From contig VZSF01011140.1 in the NCBI GenBank assembly GCA_013398295.1, forward strand, positions 5,915-69,914: a DNA stretch of 64,000 nucleotides. The letters run 5' to 3'. Source of the DNA: Chionis minor (taxonomy: Eukaryota; Chordata; Aves; Charadriiformes; Chionididae). The notes beneath the pieces were generated by a model that saw only the letters and a program-made list of their open reading frames with translations, made no database searches and had not been told where the DNA came from. The translations under genes were made by a program, and so were the position numbers. Below, piece after piece: positions 25,801 to 40,800 of this stretch (position 1 is its first letter; the number at the start of each line of letters is the position of its first letter).

Positions 25801-28800
25801 AAATCAAACGAGCAACTTCAAGTAAAAATATGCATTCGAAAAAAATGCTACCGAAACTCTCAGTATTCCCTTCAGTATTAGAATTGCATTTTAAAATACC
25901 CTGTTTATAGAAAAGTAGTTGCTTAATGTGGAAATCAAAACAATCTAGAAGACACTGTACAGTGGAAGCCATGAACCTGCATCTGATTATTTTAATGGCT
26001 TGACTGATCCTGGATGTTACGGTAAATGAGGACAGCTGTTATATTACCTCTACGGAAATCTCATTACGATGAAGAAAAAAACCCACAAGGAGCTTTCACT
26101 GCACTAGGCTAAGATAAAGTATAAAAAATGGTTTATCATGTGCGTTTAATACTTTAATCATGTTTTTCAAAGCAGGTGTAGAAACCGATAGTCCTTAAAT
26201 GCTAATCATCATATGCATTTATTAAACCAACATAAAACCTTCAATGCTATGCAACACTTCAACTGAAAGGACTTAAAAATACATTTCTAAATATCACATA
26301 TTCATTCCTGTCTTCCAATAACCTCCGAGATTTAAGAAAAAAAAAATCTTTAATACAATATTAGAACTGCACCTCTCAATTTTAATGTTCATTCAGTTCA
26401 CTTTGGCAGTATTTCATTGATGCAGCCTAAGGCTATAGGTAATGGAACATTACTCACTATGATAGCCAGATTTCTTCTGCATGGCGGTTACAGGGCAATC
26501 TTTATGAGCCAGAAGAAGCTGTTTCAGCTGTGCCACTTCATTTCTCAGCAGGGTGACTTCATTCTAAAGAAGAAAGTTACATACTTTACCAGGCTCAAAC
26601 TACACAAATTTTGAAGGTAAGTATTAAGTTTTATAGGATTTTCAGTTGTTCATTTAGGGGTAGATAAAACACAAGAAGTTTCCATTTGGTATATATTGCA
26701 GAAACGTATACAGTTCTTCTATCTCGGAATACGTAAATATTAGCTGAAACTTGGCTAACTTCATGATTTTCTTAAACTAGGAAATGCTTTTTTTGAAAAT
26801 ACAACATATGTTTTTCAGTTTGCAGATGCAGGGTCTACATATAGTCTCATTCACATGATCCAGCTACTGTAGAGCTCTTCTGCAAGGTTTTGTGATGAAT
26901 TCTAATCAGAGTAAGTATACATTTAACTACCCACATTTTAACAGATGCCACAGCCAACATTAAAAAAGGTCAAAAAATAAAATCAGCCAATACAGAATTA
27001 TTTTTGGTGACCATATCTGTATGTGGACTTGGAAAAAGAAAATCTCATCTACTGGAAAATAATTTACTGTTTGTTGATTTCCATATTAACGTTCTCTTTG
27101 GCAACCATACATAAATATGTTGTAGGAAGGAATCATTGATAATAATGACAACATCCTGAACTGTCAGCTTATGTCACTAAGGTGGAGGGTAATCTAGGAG
27201 ACAGCACGTGCAGAATCTAGTGATGGGGTTCATTTCCAGGCTGTGCCTTTCCACTGTTGGGTGACCTTCAGCAAGGTCATTTTAATTCTTTGTGCTTCAA
27301 TTTCCCCATTTGTAAAATGGAGGACAGCAATACTTACCTTCCCTGTAAAGCAGTTTGATACCTACAGATGAGAAGCGCTACATAACTGCATTATATGTGA
27401 CAATCCAAATTAAAAATGGTATGGCATTTTGATAGACGCATTTTCACTTTAAACAGTAGAAAAATGTTTATGTATCTACACAATCAAATTATCTGTAATG
27501 CTTTGTAATCCACATATCTTTCACAATATGTGCCTTTCATGGGTTATTTTATTTTAAATATATATCCTTTCCACTGACACCTGAAGTTCCTTAAACTATA
27601 ACAACCTTTGCACATTAGCATAATATACCACACACGTGACAATATTTTGGTAAACATTATTTGTTTACATTTGGGAGCAAGTTAAAGAAAAAAGAAACAC
27701 AAGAAAATTGTATTGCAACTAAAAGTATTTGGAAAAAATAAGACACATGAAAGTCAAACTATTTATTTGCAAGCTAGAAATACGGCTATGTAGTCAGAAG
27801 AGATGAATTGCAACTAAAAAGTTTCCAAAGTAAGGAAAACAATTTTTAAGAACAGAATTTATTAGGTTTAATTACAGTAAGTAACACAGATTATAAATAC
27901 TGTAACTAAAATACCAGTTTTTTTAAGGAAAATCTCCTCTTTGTAGCTTCTCTCTCCATTTAGAAGACAAAAAATTTCAAGCCTTTATACTTGCAAAATC
28001 CTCTTAAACTATTCAGGGCTACTTTCCTATTCAGCCATTTTATTGTGTCAAATATCTCGTCCAGAAACTTTATATTTAAAACAAAATCAAGAGCTGAAAG
28101 AAAGCCAAAAATCTGACTTCATGGATGTTTCTAATGAAAGAAAAATGTGACTTCAAATAAAAAAGGCTGCAATGAAAAAAACCCAACCAAAAACCCCACT
28201 AATTCTCTACCAGCTGGCATTACACGTCCCGAAATCTTGGGCTGTTAAGAAAGCACACTATTTCTGCCTCCAGCTCTCAGTCTCCTCTTAGTTCATGATG
28301 TTGTTTACGGAGGAGCCACAAATCTGGATGCCAAGCAGGCAGCTGCACAGAACTGACATAGCTGGGGGGAAGGGGGAGAGTGCTGATGTAATTTTGAGAC
28401 ACTTCTTGATAATCTACAGAAGCAGCAAAGTCCAAGAATATGAAACATACCTCTGTTGAAAGCAATGTCAGCAAAATAGGTGATCATAACTGGAAAATAG
28501 TTTTCAGAAAATTTCTACCTTCATCCCCCGCATTTCAAGGAATAATTTTATATGCAAACAGCATATCTAAGTATGAAGTTGCTGTTCATCAGTGTAAATA
28601 AAACTAATGTTTATGAAAAACTTTTGAAAAGGCAGTTGATAGATTAATGTCAGTAGTATTATAAATACTAAGAATTTCGCTAACAGAAATAGAAAAAGCA
28701 AATACATTATCTTACATTAAAGCAGATTTGAAAAAAAAAAATGGAACAGCATTCCTATACCAAGGAAAAAACCAAGTTGAGGTATTCTCACTGAATACAT

Positions 28801-31800
28801 AGCTAGCATTGTTATTCACATGAACGCTGTGTGCCAACAGTGCTATATGCCATGCACAAATCATTCCTGAAAGTAGAATGGAGTATGTCTGCTAGACACA
28901 TGATACCTGGAATGTCACAGAAAGGCAATCCATGGTTGCCATTTACATAATTACCAGTAAGAACCACTTCTAACCGGTAATAAAGGGCAGTTGTTAGAAC
29001 CAACTCCTATACACATCGTAGTTTCTTATCATGTATGGTATGTGACAATAGCACGTCTTTCCGTATCATTCAAAACGTGTTAACATGTGGTAGTCATTTA
29101 ACATGTGGTTAACATTCTGAAAACAGGCCAACAAGAAACACGTGGAATAAACACTTAGTTGGCGTGAAGGAAGATTATTTCAAGTTTTCACACTGGAAAG
29201 GTCCTCCTCATTAATGAGATACCAAGTCAAGCGTAGGCATCAACATTTCTTTAAATAAGCCTGAAATATACCTCACATGCTGTCTAGAAGACTTTTTATG
29301 TTCCCACATCTCAAAACGTGCTAACATTAGAAAGCAGGCTCTTGGAAGAAAGCATATCTAATTTTACCTGCACGCCATTTTTCAAGAGATTCTTACAAAG
29401 GTACACCACACGGTGTACAACATGTTCTCTATCTGGATCCAAAATACATACATAGTAGTGGGACCAGATTAATCCTTACTCAGCAAGGTGTGGGACAATA
29501 TTTGTGAGGTGTATTTACCAAAACTATCATCAGAGACACGTAGATGTGACTTATAGCGAAAGGGGATCATCTGTGGCTGAGTTAAACACCTCTCTTCCCG
29601 TTTCTTTTTGGACAACTTCAACAAGATACCCCTATATGGGAAAGCAGCTTCACTTAAAGGCTTTTTTTTTTTTTTTTAATTTGGCCTTCCTAAAGCAGCT
29701 TCTGCAGCATCAGTACAAACCACCACTTAATGGCTGACCCTTTAAAACCTATAATGACCTCACGAGGAAGACAGGCCATTCTGCTACTAATACTTTGCCT
29801 TCTGAGATTATTAAAGCAACAGGGACCAAATACAGACCACATAATGAACTTTGACATCTGATCCTGCAGTACGATTGATCAGCCACTGGGGACACACTGT
29901 CAATACCTCCTTAACACGTCACATAGCGTACCAAACCCTGCAGTATTTTGCAAGGCACAGAGGCAACACAATGTGGCGTATAACATTTAAGATCAAATAA
30001 ACAAATCAACATGTTAGTGGAAAACACAGTCCACAAAAAACCCCCAGTAAATGAACTTTAAAAGGTTGGAAGCATGGGAAAAACTTACATAGCAGAGCTT
30101 GTAATAAAGACAGCCAACCTCACCTAAACGTTACTGGTGTGATGTAGTAGATGGAAATTTTCCATTAAGCAAAACTTTGAAAAATATGCTTCATAAAGAA
30201 ATTACATTCAAACATTTAAAAGAAGAAAGTAGGCAAAAGTTCATCTACAGAAAGCTGAAAACGACGGAACAAAACATATACATCAACCAAGTGAATCTCT
30301 TAAAAATCTGTAAGTAACGTTAGAGAGTTTCCAGTCTTAAAAACCTCGACATTAAAAGAAAGCCCCTAACTGCATTGAAACAAGTCAGAATTATTATGTG
30401 AAGCAATGCAATGTAGTCATTTTTCTATTAACCTGGTTTTAGAAACGTGACATCTCGATAATTCAACTGAGAAGGTCATTTAGACATTAAACAAAATATG
30501 AACTACTAAACCCTAATACTCAGTCTATAAAACCATACTAAGGCAAAACTCCAAACATATTAAATTTACTATTAAATATAAAGTAAGTAATTGTAGGTTA
30601 TTACTGCCCACTATGCTGATCAGCTGTGTTAGCCTGTCAAGTGAAGAATTACTATGGAAATATAGGACTGATTAATGTTTTCACATAAAGTACAGTTTAA
30701 TTATTTCTCTGACATTCAATTTTCTTTACAAGTCGTTCTGTTCTTCACAGTTAACAGTTTGCTTTTGGCAGACCATAAGAAAATTCTTTTTCTTGAATTC
30801 ACTATTACTGAGTTAACTCCTAGAAATCTGGAAATCTTTTGGTTATGGTATCTGCATCATATTTGGTTGTAAATGTCAGTATGTATAAGTTAAAGGCAGA
30901 TCACATAATACCAAAAATTCCTAAATTACTAATTACACTAAAAAACCCTGAAATCTAGCCAATCGTTTTTGCTCTTTGTTTGTCTTCCTGTAGATCTACC
31001 TTCACTTGTTTCTTAGATTACTTAAGCTATACTCTTACAAACCATTTTGTAATTAATGCATTTACAGTGAGGACTGTGACTGCACTAAGGGAACATGTCT
31101 CAAGACTGAACAGGTATGAGAAGACTACATACTTCCAAGAAATTTAACTAATGCTGGTGCACAGGAAACAATTTCACATTGTGTGCCTAGGTAAGAATTT
31201 CTTACATTTTATAGTCTGGGATGCTGAGTATTTTTAAAGACATGAAGACAACTGATACACTGTAATTTCAATTACACGATAAAAAGTAATCTCAACATGC
31301 CCTACTTTCATGCTGTTTGGTAAAGAAAATGTCCTAGTTCGACCAACAGGAAAGAGGAGTTTTAATAGGAAGGAAGAGATCTGTGAATTTGACTCAGCCA
31401 AGAGCTCTGCTGAAAGAACAAGTGAAACTTTAACAGATCAAAATACTTTCCATTGCATTTTCTAAATGAATGCTCCAGTTCGGAAATGACATCATTTTTC
31501 CTTTCTGTGAGTTTCAAAACAAAGCTTTTGGACTTTTCATTTTGAAACAATACCTTGTGCCAATTCTGATGAGCTGCTGGAACACGTTAAGAAAGCATGC
31601 TTTAACATTTGATAGTACTTTAAACAAAAGGGTTGTGGATTGTTCTACAGGAGAGCAAGGTGTCCATATGACAACTTTCCAAGATTGACAACCTCAGATG
31701 AAGCGGGACAATGACTTGCAATATACACTGCACTAACTTCTTACAGTATACTTCCCTCACTATATGATTTACGCGCACTGGGAGGGCAGCGTGGTGAAAT

Positions 31801-34800
31801 TTGCACTGCCCCTGACTGTGCTGTACCTGTTCTGTGGAAAAAAGAGGCCTTCAGTTTCCAGTGATGTCAATCTGGCACCTTTCACGAGCACTACATTCAC
31901 TTTAAAGGGAAAAAAGTGAAGTTAAAAAGAATCAAAGGAAACCAAACCAACTCTTATTTAAATAACTCAGGCTGTGATACAAATTATTAAGAGCAAGATG
32001 TTTTTAAGGTAAGGCTATTACTTTGCTAATAAGCCTTTACTCGGATGAATCTTGTCATCCTTGTTTAGTATCACGGTCTGAAAGTTATTTAAAATGGAAC
32101 AAAGGACAGAAGAGTATGATCCTAAAGTTTACACATCTTGAAGTTTGAGTATTCTGTGATATTCTTATTTTACTACTATATGCAGTTAGTGCTGAATTTT
32201 CAATTCTGACCTGAGCCACCACTTACAAAACCTTTTGTATTTCATATTTCACGCAAAGTTTAAATTCCATCGATCCAGGATCACTGTCTAAGAATGGAAA
32301 AAATTAATCATTTTTACTTGAAATAAAAAGTATACCTGTAACTGTCCATTTAGCGAGCTCAGGTCCTCAGCTTTCTTCTCCAATGACTGTACCCAGACTT
32401 TCCGTTTCTGTCGGCATCTGGAAGCAGCAGCCCGGTTTCGCTCCAGAAACTTTCTTCTTTTCTCATCAGGGTCTTCATTGGCAGCTCTTCTTCGCCGACC
32501 ACCTGTATTTGGTGTTTGTGGCGTAGGCTGAGCTGGTGATGCCTGAAAACAGTAAAAAGTATCAAACCAGTTAACAGTATAATGCTATTTGTGACTTAAC
32601 CCACAGCACTAGTATAAATACACATTACATCTTGAGCATAGCATTCACAACATTTCTAAATACATTCAAGTTATACACATTTCTTTTGTGGAAAGCTATG
32701 TCACTTAACTCTACAGCTATGTTTTAAAAACTTTTACTGTATTTACACTCCTTACCACATTACATTAACATGTAACACTTTAATCACGGCTCTAGCTTTG
32801 ATTTAAAATTGCACTAGAGGAAGCCGCTCACTCCACAGAGTTAGGTTTATATGACATTTACATTTGACAACTGAATAAAGCCTAGGAGCAATACTTCTTT
32901 AGATGTACTCTCAGACATTCTTTTACCAATTCTGATGACACAACTATTTACAAGAGGTAAACTTTGAAAAACTCTTCCACCCAAAATAGCTTTTATGAGT
33001 TACATTTAGCAGGAAATAAGTTTTCTACTTTGGACCCTTCCCAAATACTCTTCCCACAAACCTAGTCACAATTGAAATACTATACAATTGTTTATGCCCA
33101 ATATATAGAAGCTGTTTGACAAATGCTGTCAGTGCTAATACTCATTGATCCCTGGATCTCCAGATAGCAATTTCCTACTTGTTGATGTGTTTCCCACCGC
33201 TCCATACCAATTTGCACCCACATATTATGACAGGATTAAGATATCTCAGTATTTTAAATCATACATTATACTCCTTTCACAGTTGTATACAAACCCTAGA
33301 CAAAATTTAATCAATAACAATATAAGGGATCTTAAAATACTTTAAAGTGATAGGAAAAACAGAATATAACTGTCTACACAACATATTCACAGGTGCATCT
33401 GCACACTCAGTCTAGCACAGCAAGAAAGCTTTATTTTTAAATTAAAACCACCAAATATGTATCAGTTGGCACATTGATTTGGCATAAATTCTAGATAGCT
33501 AATAAGAAAAAACCCACAGGAATGCAAATCAGCCCTTTTAGGAATGAAATACTTGCATTTTTTAATTTTTTTTTTAAAATACTAATTCTAAAGTAACCAC
33601 AAAATAACTAAACAGCAAGCTTTTAATCTTGAAAATTCTGCTATGTGATATTACGAAAATATTCTTTTAAAAAACTTAAGGTAGTATGGAAGAACAGCAG
33701 TTTACAATGGGTAAACTTTTTCCTCTTTTTGTTCCAAATGTATTTGTTTGATTTCACTGGCCAGTCTAAGAATCCGAGTGCTTTTACTACACTCAGGTTC
33801 TGAGTTCTGGGCTAAGTATGTAGCATTTGTAAAACTGGTATTTTGCTACGAATTCTGAACATAACTTTCAGAGATTTTTAGAAGCATTTTGGAAACACAT
33901 TCCAACAAGTTTTTTAGAAGTAGAACAGCAGCAATCCTCCAGGATTCACCCAAGAAAGTATCTCTTTCCTCCAGCAGCACTCCCACTTCCAGTCTGACTC
34001 ACAGGTCTTGTCCTTTATTCCCCTGTTCTCATTTATCAATCCAAAGGGCCATTCCTAAACTCAGAGCACCCTTTCAGTACCAGGGATGACACAGTACAGT
34101 TAATCACACAGCTGAAACTCTGTGTGGCAGCCCAGAAAAGATATTTCAAGCAAATTAACATAAGCATGATACCTGGTGCACATAAAAACAACTTCTGAAG
34201 AGTGTTTATGGTATAAAATATTAAACAGATGCAACATAAATACAAAAGAAAACCACTCCGTTGTTTCTAATATATAATAACCAGCTGTACAATTTTCAGT
34301 TACCACAGAATTTCCTGTTAACAAACTCCAGAAATCAGGAGGAATCAGGAGACCTTAGTTCTAAATTTGAGCAGATAGAGAATACCTATTTTGAAACTAT
34401 CACCTTAGGTAATATATTCTAGAAGCATTCAAGAACACGTAAGATCTATAAACATTTTACTGCTACAAAACTATTAACTCCAAGAGGAGTCTGTAGCACA
34501 TGGTAACCTCTATTTTACAACTTAAGAGTAAAGAAAAAAGGTTGGGGTTTTTGGTTTTTTTTGCATAACAAAGGCAGTAGGAAGTACACGTCCACTCTGT
34601 TGTCATACCGGTGTTTCAGTTGTTGAAGTTGCAGGTTGCTGTAGTGATTGTGGTCGTGGTTCCTCTGACTGAGTCCTAACCAACCCACTTGGATGTCCCT
34701 TGGCAGTATCTCCATTTGTTACCTGAGGGTGCTGCTGGGTCAAGGCGGCTTTCAATCTCTGAAAGCAGAAAAAAAAAAGAAAAAAAAAGGAAATAGTCTA

Positions 34801-37800
34801 TCATGCTAACTGGAGGAGTTATTTATATTAGTAGTTTCATTTTGGAAACAGGAACTCCAACTCTAAAATACCTGTTTCTTTTATAGGCTTTCAACAGTGA
34901 TCAAGGCATATACCTACTACTAATCGGTGACAATTTCTTGCAAGTATGAGAATAGCAGTGAGGCTTTACATAGGATGTCAGAAAGAGAAGGACAGTAAGC
35001 TGTATGGAGAAGGAAACAGAAAGCCTCCCGCGTGATGAGCTGTGCCCACAGAGATGACTGGAAGGCTGTGAACAAACAGTTGCTGCGGCTGGTATTACAC
35101 AAGGCACAGATCAGAAAGATAACAACACGAGGGAAAACAGGTAAGGTGAAGAACAGAACACAGACTTCTTTCCGTTTTAAAAAGTCTGGTGTTCTCTATC
35201 CACTTTTAAACAGTTTGTTATGACTCCGCTTTTTCATGGTCTTTACCAATACTCACCTCTGCAATCCTTCCTATGAGTAATTATCAGATAAAAAGCCAAG
35301 GTCCTTGCTGAAACATCTCAATAACGCACAAAATAATAACAAACTTAAACCTACATATAAAGATTAGCTTTTATTTATATAGAAACATGCAAGGTAACTG
35401 TTACAGCATGCTATTGTACATTAAAAAAATTGCTAAAAGCTTTGAAGTTCTTCCTTTATCAGACACAGTCACTGTGAAGAACAGTAACTTTGAAGTTCAG
35501 CTGTATATAATATATTCAAGAGTCACTGACAACTTGATAGAGTATTTTAAAGCATTTTACTGACTACCTCTTGAAAATTATTTCACTCAACTTTTTGTGA
35601 AATCTGTTAAAACTATAACAGATAATATATTCTATTTACAACAAATTCTTAACCTTAAGTGATAAAGAGTCATACTAAATTTCTGTAGGTAAGTTACACT
35701 GCTTGTAATTCCAGATCCTTTCTTAGAATGTCATGAATATTGTATAATTTTCAGTTTTACTAAAGTATTTACTTTACTAGAGAAATGGTATTAAAGAATG
35801 TTTTTCTACTGAGCACTGGATTTTTAAAGAATTCAATACAAGTTTAAGAATAGATTAATGACTCAATACATGAGATTTTATAAAAACTCTGATAACTTAT
35901 ATCATCATATTTTGGAATATTAACACAGTATTGTCAAAGTACTACTATTAATAGAATAGTAGTATTAATAGAATAGAATTAATAGAATAGAAACTTAAAA
36001 GTGATGGAGATATGCTGCATTTGGCCAGCTCAAAATAAGCATAAGACTTTGCACCTATTTACGTAGATAATGTCTATAAACTCTGTAACTCCATAAGCTC
36101 TAGTATCCAATGTCTCTCAACAATTAGGTCATTGGAATATAGTGACAACTCTCTCCTACCCTTCCTGGTACAACAGGTTGCAGATTATCTCCATCAGAAC
36201 TGCAAAAAGCCTTCAGGTCTGCACTACGACAAGTTACACCAACTATCAAATCCACACAGTTGACTGTAGAATCTAACCACCACCAGTAGATATCCCATTT
36301 GAGGACTACAACGAGAACTGAGAAACTCCAACTATCCCCTGCTGACTTGCTATTAAGGAATCTTTAGCCATTGACTTCTGTAGTCTTTCTTGAAGTGACT
36401 GCTCTATATTGAATCAACAGCACACATTACCCCAGATAGCAGCTCTTCAAGCATACATAAAAATTCAGTGTTAACAAAGTTCTGTTCCCCACCTCACTTT
36501 TGTATCAACTTTAAGTTTCCCAGAATGAAGAAGGTGCTTTCAGAAAAGCATGCAAAACAAATTTACTGAGCATTTCCCCAGTGCTCAGCTCTAACAACAA
36601 GAATTTAGGACAGCTGGAGACATTAGGGCAGGATGACACACATTTTTAAGGTAACATGCCCATAATTCTTCAAATACATACAGCACTCTGAAAATTCTAA
36701 GCCCTTAGGTAGTTGTTTTAACACTTTCTTACAGCATTAAAACAAACTTAAGAATGAATTTATACCTTCCTAATTCCCTCGAAAAAACAAGCTAACAAAA
36801 AAATTTCAGTCCCTGTCTCCAGTTAAACAATCACAGAAAGGTCTAAGTGTTTTCTAATTGTCTAACTAAAGTTTCTGAAACCAAACTATGACGTAATTAC
36901 AAGAATTGAAAGGGTGGTAAGATTATTCCCCCCCACCCCCCTGACTCTTTAAAATTCTAAACAATCCTGGTCATTAAACATACCACTTCTAAATCACTTA
37001 AAAGAAAATTATTTAGAGAAAGTAGCAAGTATTTAATGTTAGTATGACAATTTTATCCAATATCCTTTCCATAAGTTATTAACATCTGATTTTCACAACA
37101 TATTTTCATTTATTATCTGAATTAATTCAGAAGTATTTCTGTTTAGCAGGATGTGACAAACTTTCAGGAGTCAAAATCAAGACAGTATTGACAGTATAAA
37201 TTAGTTGTAACAAATGAGTTACAATGTGTATATTTTAATTTGTGCTGAAGTTTCAAAGGGTACTCTTCTTTTTGTTTAAAGCCTTCATACTAGGAGATAT
37301 TTAAAAAGTTATTGTCTCAAAAATCACTCAACCAAGACATAACAACTTGCCATATATATACACAGTGCTTCCACTGCCATGAAAAGTAAAAATTATTAGA
37401 TTTCATCCAACCTAACTGTGTGAATATATAAGTTCAGTGCTAACAAGCTTCTAATTTTCATGGTAATGGAGCATAAACATGTATATAGTAAATATGTGTA
37501 TGGCCAGAGCGTCTGATCTCTGCTCATGACTGCATAAGCAAGTCTTGACATAAGGATACTCCACAAAAATACCCCAAAAATCATAGTCTATGAACTCCTA
37601 GATATGATGTGTAGTGTTTGCTTAAAGCTGGTTACGTAAAGAAAAAGTTTTGCTAGCATATCCATTTCCTTAGTGAAAGAGAGCCTGAGTTCAGAAGATT
37701 TGGGAGATGAAACAAAACTAATAAGTGTTTTTTTGCCTGTTTTAATATGTACATAAGGCATTATTATCTAGCTCTATGCTTTCTACTTTTGCATTTCTGT

Positions 37801-40800
37801 GTTAAAGAAATATTTGCAAAGTTAAACTAAAAAGCGAGAAAGTTTGTGCTATTAAATTTGTATAGTTTACGTTTAATTTGAAAATGGCGGTAGAAAGTGA
37901 AGAAAATAGCACAATGCTGGATACACTATAAAAGATCTATCATGAGGCATAATGGATGTGCAGTCAAAAATAGTTTACCTTCCCTACTGTAATGCTAACA
38001 TTTAAACATTGTAAATTTGTAAATAAATTCCTTTTGAAAATTAGCATTAGATGTAATGTACTATGGAAACAGAAATAGAAGAGAATTGTCTTTAGCTTTA
38101 TAGTACAGAGTTTAAAAGTTGAAATTCAAACAGTTATGATTAAAATTATCCACAAATGCAGGAAAATTGTGAAAATCTGAGGAATATCTACAGATTTTCA
38201 CAAGGAGATATTCATCTCATATTTAAAAGGTTTCATATTTTAGAAGGTAATGGTGAAGTAAAACACTATATGGATGTTGTCCTTCCTGTGAGTAGGGAGA
38301 CAGTTACCACAAATACAATGAGAGTATGTTTTAAAAATCAAGTATACTGAAACAAATATTGGACTAAATGTATATAAGCATTGTGTGGGGAACCCTGATG
38401 ACAAACAAGGTTTGTTTGATATTACTTGGTTATTACAGGCAAACGAAAATTGGTATTTTCAAATAGCTTAATAGCTTTTGGTCTTTATTAGCCAGGTTTT
38501 ATTGTTCGTGTATATCCTTGAAAACAAATCCTCACCGCATCTGTCAAAATTTGGTAGGACTAGATCATTCCATCAAGAGCTCACAGAAACAAGCTAATAT
38601 TCTCCAGAAACAATTTGTGAAAAACTCAGATCCATATTTCATATCTGCCACAAAAGCTCATCAGAGTAATAACCCTCCTTCTCCTGGGTGTTCTCCTACC
38701 ATCTGCTGCTCTATTACTTATCTTTATTTTGCAACTAATTAACAGCATAATCTTCTAAATTCAGCAAGTTAATTATCATTATTGTGGTCTTTGCAGCATC
38801 ATCAGTCCTTATGAAGTCTTGTCTCTCCACCCCCAGAGAACATATGAAAATGAAGTAGGTTGCGAGAGGGTCTGTTTCTTTAGAGTAGGCTCATTAGGTA
38901 TTTGCTGATTAGCTCGGCATGCAGAGAGACAGGTCAGAAGAATTCTGCTGAACACAAGGTCCCATGCCGGGCTCCAGCAAGTTAATGTCGGTTTCTGAAC
39001 ATTTGCCAAGCTGCCCTCTGTCACTTCTCAGTAGAAACCTCCTGCAGAAAGCCTACTGGTTGCCCACTGCATGCAAGGTATTTCTCAGATTGTGACAAAA
39101 GGTTTTATATGGCTAGAAGGAGACAGAGGGAGACGTTCAGTGTTAAAAGCAATTTCTAAGTTCTTGGAAACTTCTGCAATCCATGCAGAAGTGTATGAAC
39201 ATTAAGTCTGCACTAGCAAGCTGTATGCTTAGAGAAAAAGAATGTTTTATAACTGGAGTAAGTCATGGCTCACATTTCATATACAGAAAGCGCACAATTA
39301 CAGATCTTCTCACAAAAAGAGCAGAAGAATTCTCTAATATTTAGAATCATGCATCCTTATCTTAATGAAGTGTAGTATGGGGTTCCCCCCCCCCCCCTTT
39401 TTTTTTTTTTAACAGCATCCTGCTTTCAGCTCAGGTAGAGTTAGTTTTCTTACTAGCAGCTGGTATAGTGCTATGTTTTGGATTTAGGATGAGAATAATG
39501 TTGATAACATACCAATACTTTAGTTGTTGCTATGCAGTCAAGGACTTTTCAGCTTTTCTTTACTAGGCCTGCCAACAAGGAGGTAGGGGGGCACCCGAGA
39601 AGCTGGGAGGTGACGCAGCTGGGACAGCTGACCCCAGCTGACCAAAGGGATATTCCATACCACATGACACCATGCTCAGCCCATAAAGCTGGGGAAGAAG
39701 GAGAAAGGAGGGGGACATTCAGAGTTACAGTGTGTGTAGTCCCAAGGAATGGTTATGCGTGATGGAGCCCTGCTTTCCTGAGGCTGCCTGAACACCTGCC
39801 TCAGGATTCACCTGATGGGACGTGGTGAATTAATTCCTTGTTTTGCTTGTGTGCATGGCTTTTCTTTTACTTGTTAAATTGTCCGTATCTCAGCCCACAA
39901 GTTTTCTCACTTTTACTGTTTTGATTCTTTCCCCCATCCCACCAGAGGGCAGTGAGTGAGCAGCTGCGTGGTGCTTAGTTACTTAAGTATGTACAAGTTA
40001 GTTTCTTTATCATAACAACAAATATGGAGTCATGTCAGAAAAACCGACAATTTATAGTGTGCCACAGAAATCTGAAACTCATTTTCCTCTTATTGAATGT
40101 CATTCTCAGCACAAGATAGAAGTGTATTTTCAAAAGAATAGCAGTAAAAGATGGCTTGTGTCCGAATAAAATATCTAATCATATTTCACTTCAGTTCTAC
40201 TAGCAACAAGAGAAAAAGGATCAAGGAATGTTCAAAAGCATAGGAACAGTGCCTTTCACAGGTGCGAATGAAGCAGCTATGCTCACTACAATAACTTCAA
40301 TATTCGACAATAAAATTAAAATGCAATCTAAACGAATGTAATCATCCCATAACACTGAAACATATGTAGCACTGTATGTTTCAGTGCTGAAGCAGACTAA
40401 GATTGTGCTAAACACACTCTTCCACTAAATTTCCCCCTTTTCAGTTTTTTTAATTTTGTCCAATAGCTTTTCCCCCCTTTTTTAAACTTTTTTCTTCCCA
40501 GCCATTATTCCTTGCAGCTGGTATACATTCTCCTATCTGCTATTTCACTCAGTGAACCTGTTCTTACATCCAACTGTCACTCTATGGAATTCATGAGCTC
40601 ATTTAGTGTCAGGCAACTTTAATGGTAAACACAGAAAAGAGTATTTCAGCAAAGAACAGAGTTCTAGAAGTGACATATCAGTAACTTGCTTCACATGAAT
40701 AGCCAAAAAACTGCCACACTGAAGCAGTCTGACACTTCTGAGTGAAAGCTTTATCAAATATAGAAATAAATACACAGTTCTGATTATTATGCATTAAGCT

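Larger units (their letters stand above)
19849..26457 (-). other. ATF2: ATF2 intron 10
   Basis: 6.6 kb, AT-rich. It holds a CR1 LINE fragment at about 21905-22403 and a poly-C tract at 23620-23632. A degenerate direct duplication of about 33 bp lies at about 21200-21262 (two copies of TTTCTA(G/A)GAAATAC(A/T)GCCTACAT). No other exon was recognised. Confidence 0.85.
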
